From Maricaulis sp. (lineage in GTDB: Bacteria > Pseudomonadota > Alphaproteobacteria > Caulobacterales > Maricaulaceae), in contig NZ_JASBRQ010000044.1 in NCBI RefSeq assembly GCF_030149425.1, forward strand, positions 1 to 64,000: DNA of 64,000 nt. The letters run 5' to 3'. The notes beneath the pieces are model-generated. The model did not search any database and had not been told where the DNA came from. It saw nothing but the letters and a program-made list of their open reading frames with translations. Positions 27,609-35,411 of this stretch are shown here, one piece after another. A program made the position numbers and the translations under genes. The stretch's first letter is position 1. The number at the start of each line of letters is the position of its first letter.

Positions 27609-29417
27609 GCAGCGATACATCTGGGCGATCAAAGAATCTGGCGCCACCGCCCGCAATGCGAAGAGCGGCAGTTTGGGTAAAGCCGTGTCGACCTCGGTGC
27701 GGCCGATATACTCACAGCGGAACTCGCCAGCCTGCTCCATAGCCAGGACCGCGGCGAACGCCTCGCTGACACAGATCGACCCCGGTACTGCGCAGGGTTC
27801 AATCCTCGCGGCAATTGCGACCTGGGCCCCGAACAGGGTGGGCCGTTTCTGCAACGGATCCTCGCCTTCATGAACCGGTCCATAATGCCCACCGATACGA
27901 ATATCGAGGCTGTCCGGAAGTTCGGCTGCGGCCAGATCAATCGCAGCAAAGGCCTCCCTCAACCGTGTCGCTGCCCTCGCCGCAGGCGCCGTCTGCTCGA
28001 AGGCGAGAAACAGACCATCACCCCAACTATCAGTATAGACCGGGCTGTCCTCAAGCTGGTCCACCTCGTCCACCAGACGCCGAAGAACTGTGTCGACAAA
28101 TGCAGGCACCCGGTCCTCGGCCACGCGGGAGGAGCCACTGATATCGATGAAGAGCATAGCCCGCATCACCGGACGAAACCCGTGCCCTATATCGGCATCA
28201 GAGCGCTTTGGCAGGTTTGATGAGGACTTCTGTCGCTTAAAGGGGATGACGGTCTGGTCCAGGCCGGCGCGGTGCCATTGGCCAGCATCATGCACCGTCC
28301 CAAACCCGCGCGCCGGATTGGCCCCAGGGTCGCTGACCAGGATTTGGTGCGGTTCCGTCGCCAACACTTCAGCCCGCATTCGCGCCAGCCCCATGGCCAC
28401 CCGGCTTGAGAAATTGAGCGTTTCACCGGAAATGATACGCCGGTCCGAGGTGACTTCAATAATCTGGGAGGCGGCATTCAGACAGGCTTCGCAGCGCTTG
28501 ATCCAGGGGCTGCCAAAGGGCCTGACCGAGCTCTCGATAAAGACACCAACCGGGACGGGAAGAACCACATTGAGCGAGCCGCCGCGGCGCAGGATGGCTT
28601 CGGCAATCAAGATATCTGCGCCGGCCGCAACCGCGCCGAACGCGGGACCGGCCGAAACCGCTTCCAGGGCCAAATCGATCTGCCGCACAAGCCGGGTCTC
28701 GGCCGCTTGGGATACCTCCCCCGGGGCCGAACCCAAAGGGAAGATATTCCCGGCAAAATGCACCGGCCGACCCGGCTGCACACCCGAAAAAATCTCCTGC
28801 TTGACGCCCAGCGCGTCGGCGATCAGGCGCAATTGCTGAAGGCTTGTTGCCAGAGCGATGGTATTCGAGGGATCGCAATCGCGCGCCGCACTTAGGGCCA
28901 GTCGCATGGCCCGCGTATCACCCAGCAGGAGATGCGCTTCGGCTTGGGTTGCACCGCGATAATAGGCCTCCTCAGGATCCGTCGCGGTACCGCCCAGGCT
29001 TTCATGCAGGACCCGGCGAGCCAACCTCTCGGAGCGAGGCTTGTCACCGGCGAGCAGATACATGCTGGCCGCGTTTATTCCCGGATAGTGACCACCGGTG
29101 ATCTCAAAAACGTCTTCATAGCGTTTGGCCGCCCGGCGGGCCTGGGCGGGAAAGGCGCTCGCCTCCGTCTCGAACGCTGAGGCCTTTTCAAGCCGCGCGC
29201 CCAGAGCGAGGCAGTCTTCGTCAAAATCAGCGCGATCCAGCTGGTATCGGCTGTACAGGCTTCGCGCACGCTCCAGGGCACCGGATTTCACGAGACACAG
29301 CACGGCTCTGTGGCGTAGCCAAAGATCGTCCGGCGCCCTGTCCAGCTGATCGAGACACTGGTCAAAGGCGGCGGCGAGATCACCCCGCTTGAAACTGTCT
29401 TCAATAAATTGCCGCAA
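27537..29417 (-). CDS. TPR / Rossmann-like / class III adenylate-guanylate cyclase protein
   Basis: A 626-aa three-part protein. Residues 1-215 are helical repeats of TPR type. About 217-330 form a Rossmann-like segment (VHFAGNIFPLG, then VAAGADILIAEAILRRGGSLNVVLPVPV) resembling the nucleotide-sensor module found between TPR and cyclase domains in related signalling proteins. About 415-600 is a class III cyclase domain: metal Asp425 in FIDISG and Asp467 in SWGDGLFL, a Lys in QKRPTLFG, and Arg538 in AIAARIEP. The usual Asn of VNxAAR is Ala here (VAIAAR), so activity may be reduced or altered. The start is TTG at 29417, with AAGGA 9 bp upstream and no better ATG. It is the third gene of the TIR operon. 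Confidence 0.85.
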   Translation of the reverse strand: MRQFIEDSFKRGDLAAAFDQCLDQLDRAPDDLWLRHRAVLCLVKSGALERARSLYSRYQLDRADFDEDCLALGARLEKASAFETEASAFPAQARRAAKRYEDVFEITGGHYPGINAASMYLLAGDKPRSERLARRVLHESLGGTATDPEEAYYRGATQAEAHLLLGDTRAMRLALSAARDCDPSNTIALATSLQQLRLIADALGVKQEIFSGVQPGRPVHFAGNIFPLGSAPGEVSQAAETRLVRQIDLALEAVSAGPAFGAVAAGADILIAEAILRRGGSLNVVLPVPVGVFIESSVRPFGSPWIKRCEACLNAASQIIEVTSDRRIISGETLNFSSRVAMGLARMRAEVLATEPHQILVSDPGANPARGFGTVHDAGQWHRAGLDQTVIPFKRQKSSSNLPKRSDADIGHGFRPVMRAMLFIDISGSSRVAEDRVPAFVDTVLRRLVDEVDQLEDSPVYTDSWGDGLFLAFEQTAPAARAATRLREAFAAIDLAAAELPDSLDIRIGGHYGPVHEGEDPLQKRPTLFGAQVAIAARIEPCAVPGSICVSEAFAAVLAMEQAGEFRCEYIGRTEVDTALPKLPLFALRAVAPDSLIAQMYRCSVGRAESAELIRIDEFKSVIEAP

Positions 29418-29431
29418 ACTGGTCGAGTCCT

Positions 29432-29461
29432 TCTTCCGGGAGCTGGCGCGCTCCCGGAAGA
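29432..29461 (-). other. Intercistronic hairpin before the cyclase gene
   Basis: A perfect 12-bp stem (TCTTCCGGGAGC / GCTCCCGGAAGA) with a 6-nt loop fills most of the 58-bp gap between the 202-aa gene and the cyclase gene. No T run follows. It could protect the upstream mRNA, tune cyclase translation or act as a partial terminator. Confidence 0.6.
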
Positions 29462-29475
29462 CAGTCTAGCCCGAT

Positions 29476-30084
29476 TTACATCGGCGGGATGACATGGATT
29501 TTCGGATCGATGATCAAACGCGTCACCTGGTTGCCCGCATCCTGAGATGCCTGGACGAAGAGCGCGAACTCGTACTCGGCCGGTGCTGTGGCGGCGGCCG
29601 CATTGATCTGGAAGCTGTAGGGCTGGCGGCTCTCGCCATTCAGCGTCAGCCAGGAGAGCCCACAGAAGATTTCACCCGCATTGTCCGACTTGAACTTGAT
29701 GCGCGCCTCTTCAAACCCCCAGCCCGGCACGTGCATGTTGAAAATCATGCGCGTGGCGCCGCGAACATGCTGGTCGAAGGGACAGGGGTCGACTGCGCCA
29801 CAGGGCGTCCACATCCCGGCGAGGGCCGCGCCAACCGCGAGGCGGAGCGTGGCGGCATCGACGGCGCGGTATTCGTCAACGGTTTCGGCAAATATCATAA
29901 ATATCTGCGAGATCTGGGCATCGTCGAACGGATCGCGATTCATATCGCTGCCATTGATGACAACAAAACCATCAACGCCGCGAGCCACAAGGCTGATATG
30001 GGTGTGGTCCGGAGTGAAAGAACAGGCATCCGCCAGCCCCTCTTGCACCTTGGAACCGTCAAATGCATCACGAATGGAAGACAT
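29476..30084 (-). CDS. Unrecognised 202-aa protein in the TIR-cyclase operon
   Basis: A 202-aa protein that I do not recognise. The ORF track runs to 30405, but MSSIRDAFDGSKVQEG at 30084 has AAGAGGGG upstream and sits 98 bp after the TIR stop, so I use that start. The sequence is hydrophilic and beta-rich in its second half (RMIFNMHVPGWGFEEARIKF, YSFQINAAAATAPAEYEFALFV) and ends LIIDPKIHVIPPM. This ending resembles small beta-sandwich proteins but is not enough for a family call. It has four Cys (one early, then CGAVDPC and one in IFCGL) and no signal peptide or membrane helix. Its place between TIR and cyclase genes suggests a shared pathway. Confidence 0.75.
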   Translation of the reverse strand: MSSIRDAFDGSKVQEGLADACSFTPDHTHISLVARGVDGFVVINGSDMNRDPFDDAQISQIFMIFAETVDEYRAVDAATLRLAVGAALAGMWTPCGAVDPCPFDQHVRGATRMIFNMHVPGWGFEEARIKFKSDNAGEIFCGLSWLTLNGESRQPYSFQINAAAATAPAEYEFALFVQASQDAGNQVTRLIIDPKIHVIPPM

Positions 30085-30118
30085 GGCAAAACCCCTCTTG
30101 CTTGCCCAAGTGATAGAG

Positions 30119-30172
30119 CCGGCCCGGCGGGCCGGCCCTGCGAAGACGGCTGCCATGGAGCCATGGCAGCCG
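30119..30172 (-). other. Two consecutive hairpins between TIR gene and 202-aa gene
   Basis: Reading the minus strand after the TIR stop, a perfect 12-bp stem CGGCTGCCATGG/CCATGGCAGCCG (30147-30172, 2-nt loop) is followed by CCGGCCC-GGC-GGGCCGG (30119-30135). Neither is followed by a T run. Together they could act as a partial terminator or an mRNA end stabiliser that sets different expression of the TIR gene and the genes after it. Confidence 0.55.
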
Positions 30173-30182
30173 GAAGGAAGGA

Positions 30183-32228
30183 TTACTCGGCCGTGAGGTA
30201 GCCGGTTTCGGTCAGGGCACGGGCGCGCTCCAGCTCCGCTGCCGTATCGAGGCGGAGCTGGTCCTGCGAGGCATCGAGTGTATCGATCAGGACACGCCGA
30301 ACCTGTTGCGCGTCGGCGGCTTCCCCATTGCTCTCCAACAATTCGGCCAGAATGTTGGATGCCACCGCGAACATATAGGGCCCGCGCTCGATCTGGGTTG
30401 GCCAATCATCAGCGAGGCGTAGGGCGGAGAGCAGATTCTCCACCGCTTCCCGCGCGGATTCGACATCGCCCAGCGCGCGGAAAAGCTTTGCCTCGACCAG
30501 CGTCGCATAGAGACGCGTCGACTCAAAACTGGCCCCCTCGGCCGCCAACCAGGACGGATGCGCCATGAAGCGCGTTGCATCGAGATAGGCTGCGCGCGCA
30601 TCCTCCGGCCGCTCTGCAAGCAACAGCGCCCGGGTCAGGCGTAGTCGCTGCCGCACCGAAATCAAGCGCCAGAGCTGATTGTCCGGGTCATGGCCGACGA
30701 GAGCATCGGCCTCCATTGCTCCCGCTTCCAGAATCTGCACCGCCTGGGCGATATCCTCGGGCGAAGAACTTGTCTCATCCAGGATCAATAGCCGCGCCAC
30801 GGCATAGTCCGCCAGCATTGCATCACGCCGCATACGCCAGTCGCTGTCGAGCGCTTCGGCACTTTCATAAACGGCGATCTGCTGGCGCAGGGCGGCCATT
30901 GCCGCCTCGCGTCCATCGACGAACTCAGACACGCTGGCGAGCCAGCCCCAAGCGTCAGCGAGCTCATAGAGCGCCTGGCTTGAATCGGGCTGGGCATCGA
31001 GCAGAGCCTGAAACAATTGCAGGGAGGACCGGACGGATCGATGCGCCTCCTCGTAGCGGCGCTGCTGCAGGTACAGCGTGCCGAGATTGGAATAGGCGTA
31101 AGCAGCCTCGGCCTGGTATTCGAGATTGTCCTGATCGCTCTCAACCAGGGCCCCGGTCAGGTCGCGGTATTCCAGGAAACGGGCCTCTGCGACATCGAGC
31201 TCGCGCTGCCGCCAAGCAAAAAAGCCGACCCAATATGCGCTTTGGGAGTGCTCATAGATACGCGCTGGCTCATCGGGATCGACCGCGAGTATTCGCTGCG
31301 TTGCCGCATAGGCCGTCTGGAAGTGCTGGTATGCACTTTCAAGATTGCCCTGGGCTTCGTCTATTCGCCCGAGCAAATGGAAGGCTTGCGCCCTGCGCCC
31401 AAGCGAATCCGGAGACATTTCATTAGGCGGTTGAGCCGCGTAATAGTCGATAACCTTTGCCCCAACAGCGTCGAGAACTTCGAGCCGTCCCACGGGCGCC
31501 AGCCTGTCTGTCAGATCTTCCAGCATGAATTCAATCAAATCCTCTGCCTCGGCTTTGCGACGTTCGGCTTCGGACCGCGCGGTCGTCGCTAGAAACGTCA
31601 AGCCGCCCATTATTAGGGCCAGAGAAACCGAAATGACTGTGACGGCCGTCACGCGCTGCTGACGTCTTTGCAGGTCACGCTGGATAATTTGGTCGAGACG
31701 CAGATCGAGCAAACCACCGACGAGTTTGACGAGCGCCACCCGGCGGCCATCGCCTTTACGGCGGAAATCGGCACCAGCAGGCTCTGTCTCGCGCCCGTCG
31801 CGCATCGGCTCGAGGATGGCGGCAGGGTAGCATTCCCGGGTCGCAGGAAACCCGTTGCGCTCGGCATCCGGTTCGCCCTCGAGAATAGCGGTGATGATTT
31901 CGCCCTCGGGGTTGAGGTCACGAAACACCTCGATCTCGCGATTGACCCACTGCGAAGCGGCAGCGGCCGGAGAGCACAACACGATAAGGGTCTCGCTCGC
32001 CTGCAGGGCATCGCGCACGGAGGCCGACAAATCACCGCCCGCCGACAATTCGTCGCGATCGCGGAATATCCGGCCGACCTTGCGTGGTACTGGGCCCCGG
32101 CGACTGCCCTGGCCGACCAAGTGACGGGGAACCCGGTAGGTCTCAAGCCGGTTGTGAATCCAGCGCGCCCAGCGCTCATCGCTATGACTATAGGAAATGA
32201 ATGCGCGATAGTGTTTGGCCCCAGCCAT
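30183..32228 (-). CDS. TIR domain - transmembrane - TPR protein
   Basis: A 681-aa predicted inner-membrane signalling protein. The N-terminal TIR domain (about 5-150) starts YRAFISYSHSDERWARWIHNRLE and includes IFRDRDELSAGGDL and LIVLCSPAAAASQWVNREIE. The Trp-x3-Glu pair (W94, E98) is where catalytic TIR domains keep the Glu needed for NAD cleavage. One membrane helix (about 193-214) and a short charged coiled coil (AERRKAEAEDLIEFMLEDL) lead to an extended array of helical TPR-type repeats to the C terminus. I use the ATG at 32228 (AAGAGGGG upstream), not the ORF start at 32309. It is the first gene of a three-gene operon. Whether this TIR is an NADase or an adaptor cannot be decided here. 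Confidence 0.9.
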   Translation of the reverse strand: MAGAKHYRAFISYSHSDERWARWIHNRLETYRVPRHLVGQGSRRGPVPRKVGRIFRDRDELSAGGDLSASVRDALQASETLIVLCSPAAAASQWVNREIEVFRDLNPEGEIITAILEGEPDAERNGFPATRECYPAAILEPMRDGRETEPAGADFRRKGDGRRVALVKLVGGLLDLRLDQIIQRDLQRRQQRVTAVTVISVSLALIMGGLTFLATTARSEAERRKAEAEDLIEFMLEDLTDRLAPVGRLEVLDAVGAKVIDYYAAQPPNEMSPDSLGRRAQAFHLLGRIDEAQGNLESAYQHFQTAYAATQRILAVDPDEPARIYEHSQSAYWVGFFAWRQRELDVAEARFLEYRDLTGALVESDQDNLEYQAEAAYAYSNLGTLYLQQRRYEEAHRSVRSSLQLFQALLDAQPDSSQALYELADAWGWLASVSEFVDGREAAMAALRQQIAVYESAEALDSDWRMRRDAMLADYAVARLLILDETSSSPEDIAQAVQILEAGAMEADALVGHDPDNQLWRLISVRQRLRLTRALLLAERPEDARAAYLDATRFMAHPSWLAAEGASFESTRLYATLVEAKLFRALGDVESAREAVENLLSALRLADDWPTQIERGPYMFAVASNILAELLESNGEAADAQQVRRVLIDTLDASQDQLRLDTAAELERARALTETGYLTAE

Positions 32229-32524
32229 GACATGCCCCTCTTGCCCAAGGACATTCATATTCGGGCACACGCAGAGCGCGCGCAAGCTGCGGGTCGAAAG
32301 AAACCGCATGCCATCTCAGCTAGCACCGACAGGTTGGCCGGAGGCACACCAGGCAACAGAAGCGGGAGCGGCGGGACACGACACGGAGTTGGGGCTCCGC
32401 CTTGGGCAAGCTCGTATCCCGCCTGACCCCGCAGTCCAGTTGGATGTCTTGGGGCCACCCCGGATGCGGTAATAGGATATTAGCTCAGCTAAGCCGGAGC
32501 GCGCGTGATCGCGATCACGCAGCC
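32229..32524 (-). promoter_or_regulatory. Leader/promoter region of the TIR operon
   Basis: This 296-bp gene-free stretch lies between the DUF3108 stop and the TIR start. It contains the 18-bp palindrome at 32503-32520 (listed separately) and two copies of CTTGGGCAAG: 32240-32249, which leads straight into the TIR ribosome site, and 32401-32410 in the opposite orientation. A third copy (30101-30110) precedes the 202-aa gene. I cannot place -35/-10 boxes with confidence. Short ORFs in the track here look like shadows. Confidence 0.5.
32503..32520. promoter_or_regulatory. CRP-like palindrome GTGA-N6-TCAC
   Basis: GCGTGATCGCGATCACGC is a perfect 18-bp palindrome whose core is GTGA-N6-TCAC, the half-site and spacing used by CRP-type regulators (TGTGA-N6-TCACA in E. 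coli). It lies 4 bp past the DUF3108 stop and 274 bp upstream of the TIR start, rather far for a simple activation site. A Crp-family gene sits in the same cluster. Binding is inferred; the palindrome could also be a terminator hairpin for DUF3108. Confidence 0.5.
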
Positions 32525-33373
32525 CTAATTTGTCGCGGGCCCGAGCCGGATTTCCCGCGCTTCAATCGTCACCCCGCCAAAACCGGCGCGGGTATGCAGC
32601 CTGACAGGAAGGTGGAAGGCACCATCGTCGAAGGATGCAAGCCAGATTTCCAGCGGTAATCGCGTATCCCGCTCAGACGGGTAGTCCTCCGGATCATATC
32701 CGGAAATCGGCTCATAATAAGCGTGGCAGACCAGAGCTTCACCGCTCCAGGCCCGGGTCCGGACCTGTTCACGGCCCGCGGGTTCCAGGTTGAGATTATA
32801 CCGCGCCTTGCCGTCGAACACCGGAATCTGACCGTGACAGCCGGCACCCGCGCCCCGGCCAGTCAGCGTCTCAGACAGGGTGAAGAAGGCCGACATAGGG
32901 TCGATCACACCGCTCCGGTCTGTTGCAGAGGCGGGCGGCACACCCCAGGAGCCGAATGGCGGTTCGACATCCGATACAGCCACCGCGTCACGGAAACTGA
33001 CATCGACGGCCCTGATCTTGTCGCCGGTGCGCTCGACATGTGCATAGCGCAACGGCGTTGCACTATCCCCCTCGATATGGCCCTCCACCTCCGAACGGAT
33101 ATCGAAGTCGGTGAACAGGGCGGCAAGCCCGGCCGCCCGTACGAAGCTGTCTGCAGCGTACGCATTTGCGTCAAAGCGGGCATTCAGCTCGATCTCACCA
33201 ACCTTGAAAACCAGCACCCAGCCATCATAGCGGGCGGAGATCACCGTTTGCTCCTCTACCGGCGCCACTTCGGAATCCGGTGCCGCATAAGTAGCGTAAT
33301 CAGCCCCGCCCTCCAGCGGCGATGAAGCGAGAAGAGTAAGGACGAGAAGACTGGCACCGGGGAGAGTAGACAT
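32525..33373 (-). CDS. DUF3108 domain-containing exported protein
   Basis: A 282-aa protein with an N-terminal signal-like segment (GASLLVLTLLASSPLEGG). The remainder follows the DUF3108 pattern: YDGWVLVFKVGEIELNARFDANAYAADSFVRAAGLAALFTDF (a beta-barrel-like lipid or polymer binding fold), IDPMSAFFTLSETL in the middle, and a beta-rich end with PLEIWLASFDDGAFHLPVRLHTRAGFGGVTIEA. Members are periplasmic proteins of unknown role in alphaproteobacteria and others. No strong ribosome site precedes the ATG. The neighbouring stop-to-palindrome distance is 4 bp, so the CRP-like palindrome may serve either gene. Confidence 0.85.
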   Translation of the reverse strand: MSTLPGASLLVLTLLASSPLEGGADYATYAAPDSEVAPVEEQTVISARYDGWVLVFKVGEIELNARFDANAYAADSFVRAAGLAALFTDFDIRSEVEGHIEGDSATPLRYAHVERTGDKIRAVDVSFRDAVAVSDVEPPFGSWGVPPASATDRSGVIDPMSAFFTLSETLTGRGAGAGCHGQIPVFDGKARYNLNLEPAGREQVRTRAWSGEALVCHAYYEPISGYDPEDYPSERDTRLPLEIWLASFDDGAFHLPVRLHTRAGFGGVTIEAREIRLGPATN

Positions 33374-33516
33374 GGGCGGTATCGGGCCTCGTTAAAGCGC
33401 GGGAGATGTTGGTCACCGGGATCGGATCGGTTCAGCCTAATCTTATCGCTGAGTGGGGCCGGAAAATGGCCTCCGTGATGTGGATCAGCAATCGCATTGT
33501 CGTGACCGCCAAGAAA

Positions 33517-33546
33517 AGGGCGCCGCTGATCAATCAGCGGCGCCCT
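33517..33546 (-). terminator. Rho-independent terminator after the S74-like secreted protein gene
   Basis: A perfect 14-bp stem (AGGGCGCCGCTGAT / ATCAGCGGCGCCCT, 2-nt loop) followed on the minus strand by TTTTCTT lies 33 bp past the stop at 33579. It ends the 35235-33579 transcript. Confidence 0.88.
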
Positions 33547-33578
33547 CTATTTCTCTCGCTTGAAGCGCGAAACGTCGA

Positions 33579-34739
33579 CTAGCGCGTCTCATTCTCCAGA
33601 GCGGTGATGCGTTCATTCAGTTGCTCGATATAGATGTGAGCAACTTCCAGCTCGTGCAGAATGCCCGCCGTTTTCTCGGTGAGGTTGATCGGCTCACCCG
33701 GACGGGTCGGACCAACGCCCCAGAGGTGCTGGTTGTCCCACATGTACTGGGCGTGCTCTTCAATCGACGGCACTTCGAAGATTGAGGGATCAAATGTGCC
33801 ATCGCACGGACCCGGATTACAGGTCGGACCCGCGGTAACCAGACCGGCGGACGTGAAGGTGCCATAGACATCGCCTGCCGTCGGGCCGAGGATCTGGACT
33901 TCGCTGTTTCCGAAAACGATCTGGCTTTGCGGCGTACCGGCCGTATTCAAAGCAACGATGCGGCGGTTAGCGCTGTCCGTCTGCATGCGATACTGGACCG
34001 CACCGTTATCCGTCGACTGCAGGTCCACCACTTTGGTGCTGGTACCCGAGAACTGGGCCACGGTCAGGTTCGTATTGTCGACCACGTCCAGACCGGCAGA
34101 CGGCGAACTCGTGCCCAAACCGACGTCACCGTCCGCGGCGATATCGACCGAGCTTTCCGGAGCACCCGGGCGGATGCGGAAGGACAGCCGGCTCGAATTG
34201 GTCACGTCCCGGATGAAGAAGTTCGCTTCGTTGGCCGCGACGTCGAAGGTCTGGGAGGCAAAGCCGGACGTGCCGTTCTGCTCCAGGCGCAGGGTCGGCG
34301 TATTGCCCGAGGTGACGTGAAGATCAACAACCGGGGTTTGCTGGCCGATACCGACATCACCGGCCGAGTCGACCCAGAGCGCGCCAGTGGGTGCGCCGGC
34401 TTCAACACGGAAAGGCGTGCGGCCACCGCTGACATCATCGATAGCGAAATAGTTAGCGCCGCCATTCTGGGACGAGTTCACCTCGATCTCCCAGTCATTG
34501 GTCGGGAAGCTGGCCGAAACGGACGTATCGTTGAAACCGATACGCAGATTGTTTTCCTTGAGTCGGATGGTGTCGAAGCCGAAGCTTTCGCCATTGACGC
34601 AGTCATTACCGACGCAGAGCGAGAAGGTGATGATCACATCATCGTTGAAAACCTGGTCAGCCGTCGCCGCCGTGGAGAGCCCCAGCATCATGGAGCCCGC
34701 AATCGCAACGGCGCTGGCCGTGGAAAGAAGTGTTTTCAT
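33579..34739 (-). CDS. Secreted tail-fibre-like protein with S74-style C-terminal coil
   Basis: A 386-aa exported protein with signal peptide MKTLLSTASAVAIAGSMMLGLSTAATA. The body has repeated DxxGDVGIGxxxP units (DSAGDVGIGQQTPVVDLHV and DGDVGLGTSSPSAGLDVVD), a pattern typical of tail-fibre and endosialidase-chaperone (peptidase S74) proteins. The C terminus (SIEEHAQYMWDNQHLWGVGP, then EKTAGILHELEVAHIYIEQLNERITALENE) matches the coil that follows such heads, but the catalytic Ser-Lys part of S74 is not evident. I chose ATG 34739, because GGGGGA lies 6 nt upstream; an ATG two codons earlier is less well spaced. Probably a trimeric surface or secreted protein; role unknown. Confidence 0.75.
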   Translation of the reverse strand: MKTLLSTASAVAIAGSMMLGLSTAATADQVFNDDVIITFSLCVGNDCVNGESFGFDTIRLKENNLRIGFNDTSVSASFPTNDWEIEVNSSQNGGANYFAIDDVSGGRTPFRVEAGAPTGALWVDSAGDVGIGQQTPVVDLHVTSGNTPTLRLEQNGTSGFASQTFDVAANEANFFIRDVTNSSRLSFRIRPGAPESSVDIAADGDVGLGTSSPSAGLDVVDNTNLTVAQFSGTSTKVVDLQSTDNGAVQYRMQTDSANRRIVALNTAGTPQSQIVFGNSEVQILGPTAGDVYGTFTSAGLVTAGPTCNPGPCDGTFDPSIFEVPSIEEHAQYMWDNQHLWGVGPTRPGEPINLTEKTAGILHELEVAHIYIEQLNERITALENETR

Positions 34740-34767
34740 GGTCATTCCCCCAGAATGATGTTGGAGC

Positions 34768-35235
34768 TTAGTTTTCGGTCGCGTTCGGGTCGAACTGAAC
34801 GATCTGCCCGTTGCGAACTTGGAAACTGCCGGACATTTGGCGTCCGACATAAAGATTGGCCGAGGTGCCGGAACGGCCATTACGCGCCAATTCTTCCGCA
34901 CCGACCCGGCGCTCGACTTCCGAGGTCGCAGCGGAGATTGACCAGTGATAAAGGCCATCCTCGAGCGCGCCGAAATCGGCCAGGCGCAGTGACGGTGCGC
35001 GGCGTTCCGAGAAACGCTCGGCAGAATAATTGCCCGGCCCGGTCACACGCAGGGTGTAATTGGACAGGCCCGGCATGGTCGCGAACGCAACCCGGCCGCC
35101 GGACAGCTGAGGCTCGAAAGCCGGTTGGGCCGTCTCAACAGGGCCAGAGCGGAAGCTTTGGGCTGAGACGGGGCCTGAAAATACGATAAATGCAGACGCG
35201 GCCAAAACAGCCGCAAGACGAGGTCTCGCCCCCAT
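34768..35235 (-). CDS. Exported protein of unknown function, upstream partner of the S74-like gene
   Basis: A 155-aa exported protein (signal segment RLAAVLAASAFIVFSGPVSAQ) I do not recognise. The ORF track starts at 35289, but MGARPRL at 35235 has the strong GGGAGGGAGC ribosome site. The mature part is beta-rich (FATMPGLSNYTLRVTGPGNYS, then LADFGALEDGLYHWSISAAT), like a fibronectin-type carbohydrate-binding strand set, and ends SFQVRNGQIVQFDPNATEN. It is 28 bp upstream of the S74-like gene and probably in the same transcript. The two are likely to be secreted together. Confidence 0.75.
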   Translation of the reverse strand: MGARPRLAAVLAASAFIVFSGPVSAQSFRSGPVETAQPAFEPQLSGGRVAFATMPGLSNYTLRVTGPGNYSAERFSERRAPSLRLADFGALEDGLYHWSISAATSEVERRVGAEELARNGRSGTSANLYVGRQMSGSFQVRNGQIVQFDPNATEN

Positions 35236-35411
35236 TTGCTCCCTCCCCGAGATCATGGATTCGCGATGCATAAGCGAACCGGATATCATTATTAATACAC
35301 AATTCCTGAGCGTATTACAGTCTTAATTTGCAATTTTCTACTGCAAGGCACCCGCTTAGGTCGAACACCAAGAACTTAAACACAATCAGCATGCAAGACG
35401 AGTGCCCTCGT

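Noticed and set aside
30575-31426. 283-aa plus-strand ORF opposite the TIR-TPR gene
   Set aside because: Pro/Arg-rich antisense frame without start signals.
32255-32458. 67-aa ORF in the TIR leader
   Set aside because: Pro/Ala/Cys-rich with no good ribosome site; more likely leader RNA than a protein.
33475-33488. GTGA-N6-TCAG near-match to a CRP site upstream of DUF3108
   Set aside because: One mismatch in a short motif and no supporting context; expected by chance.
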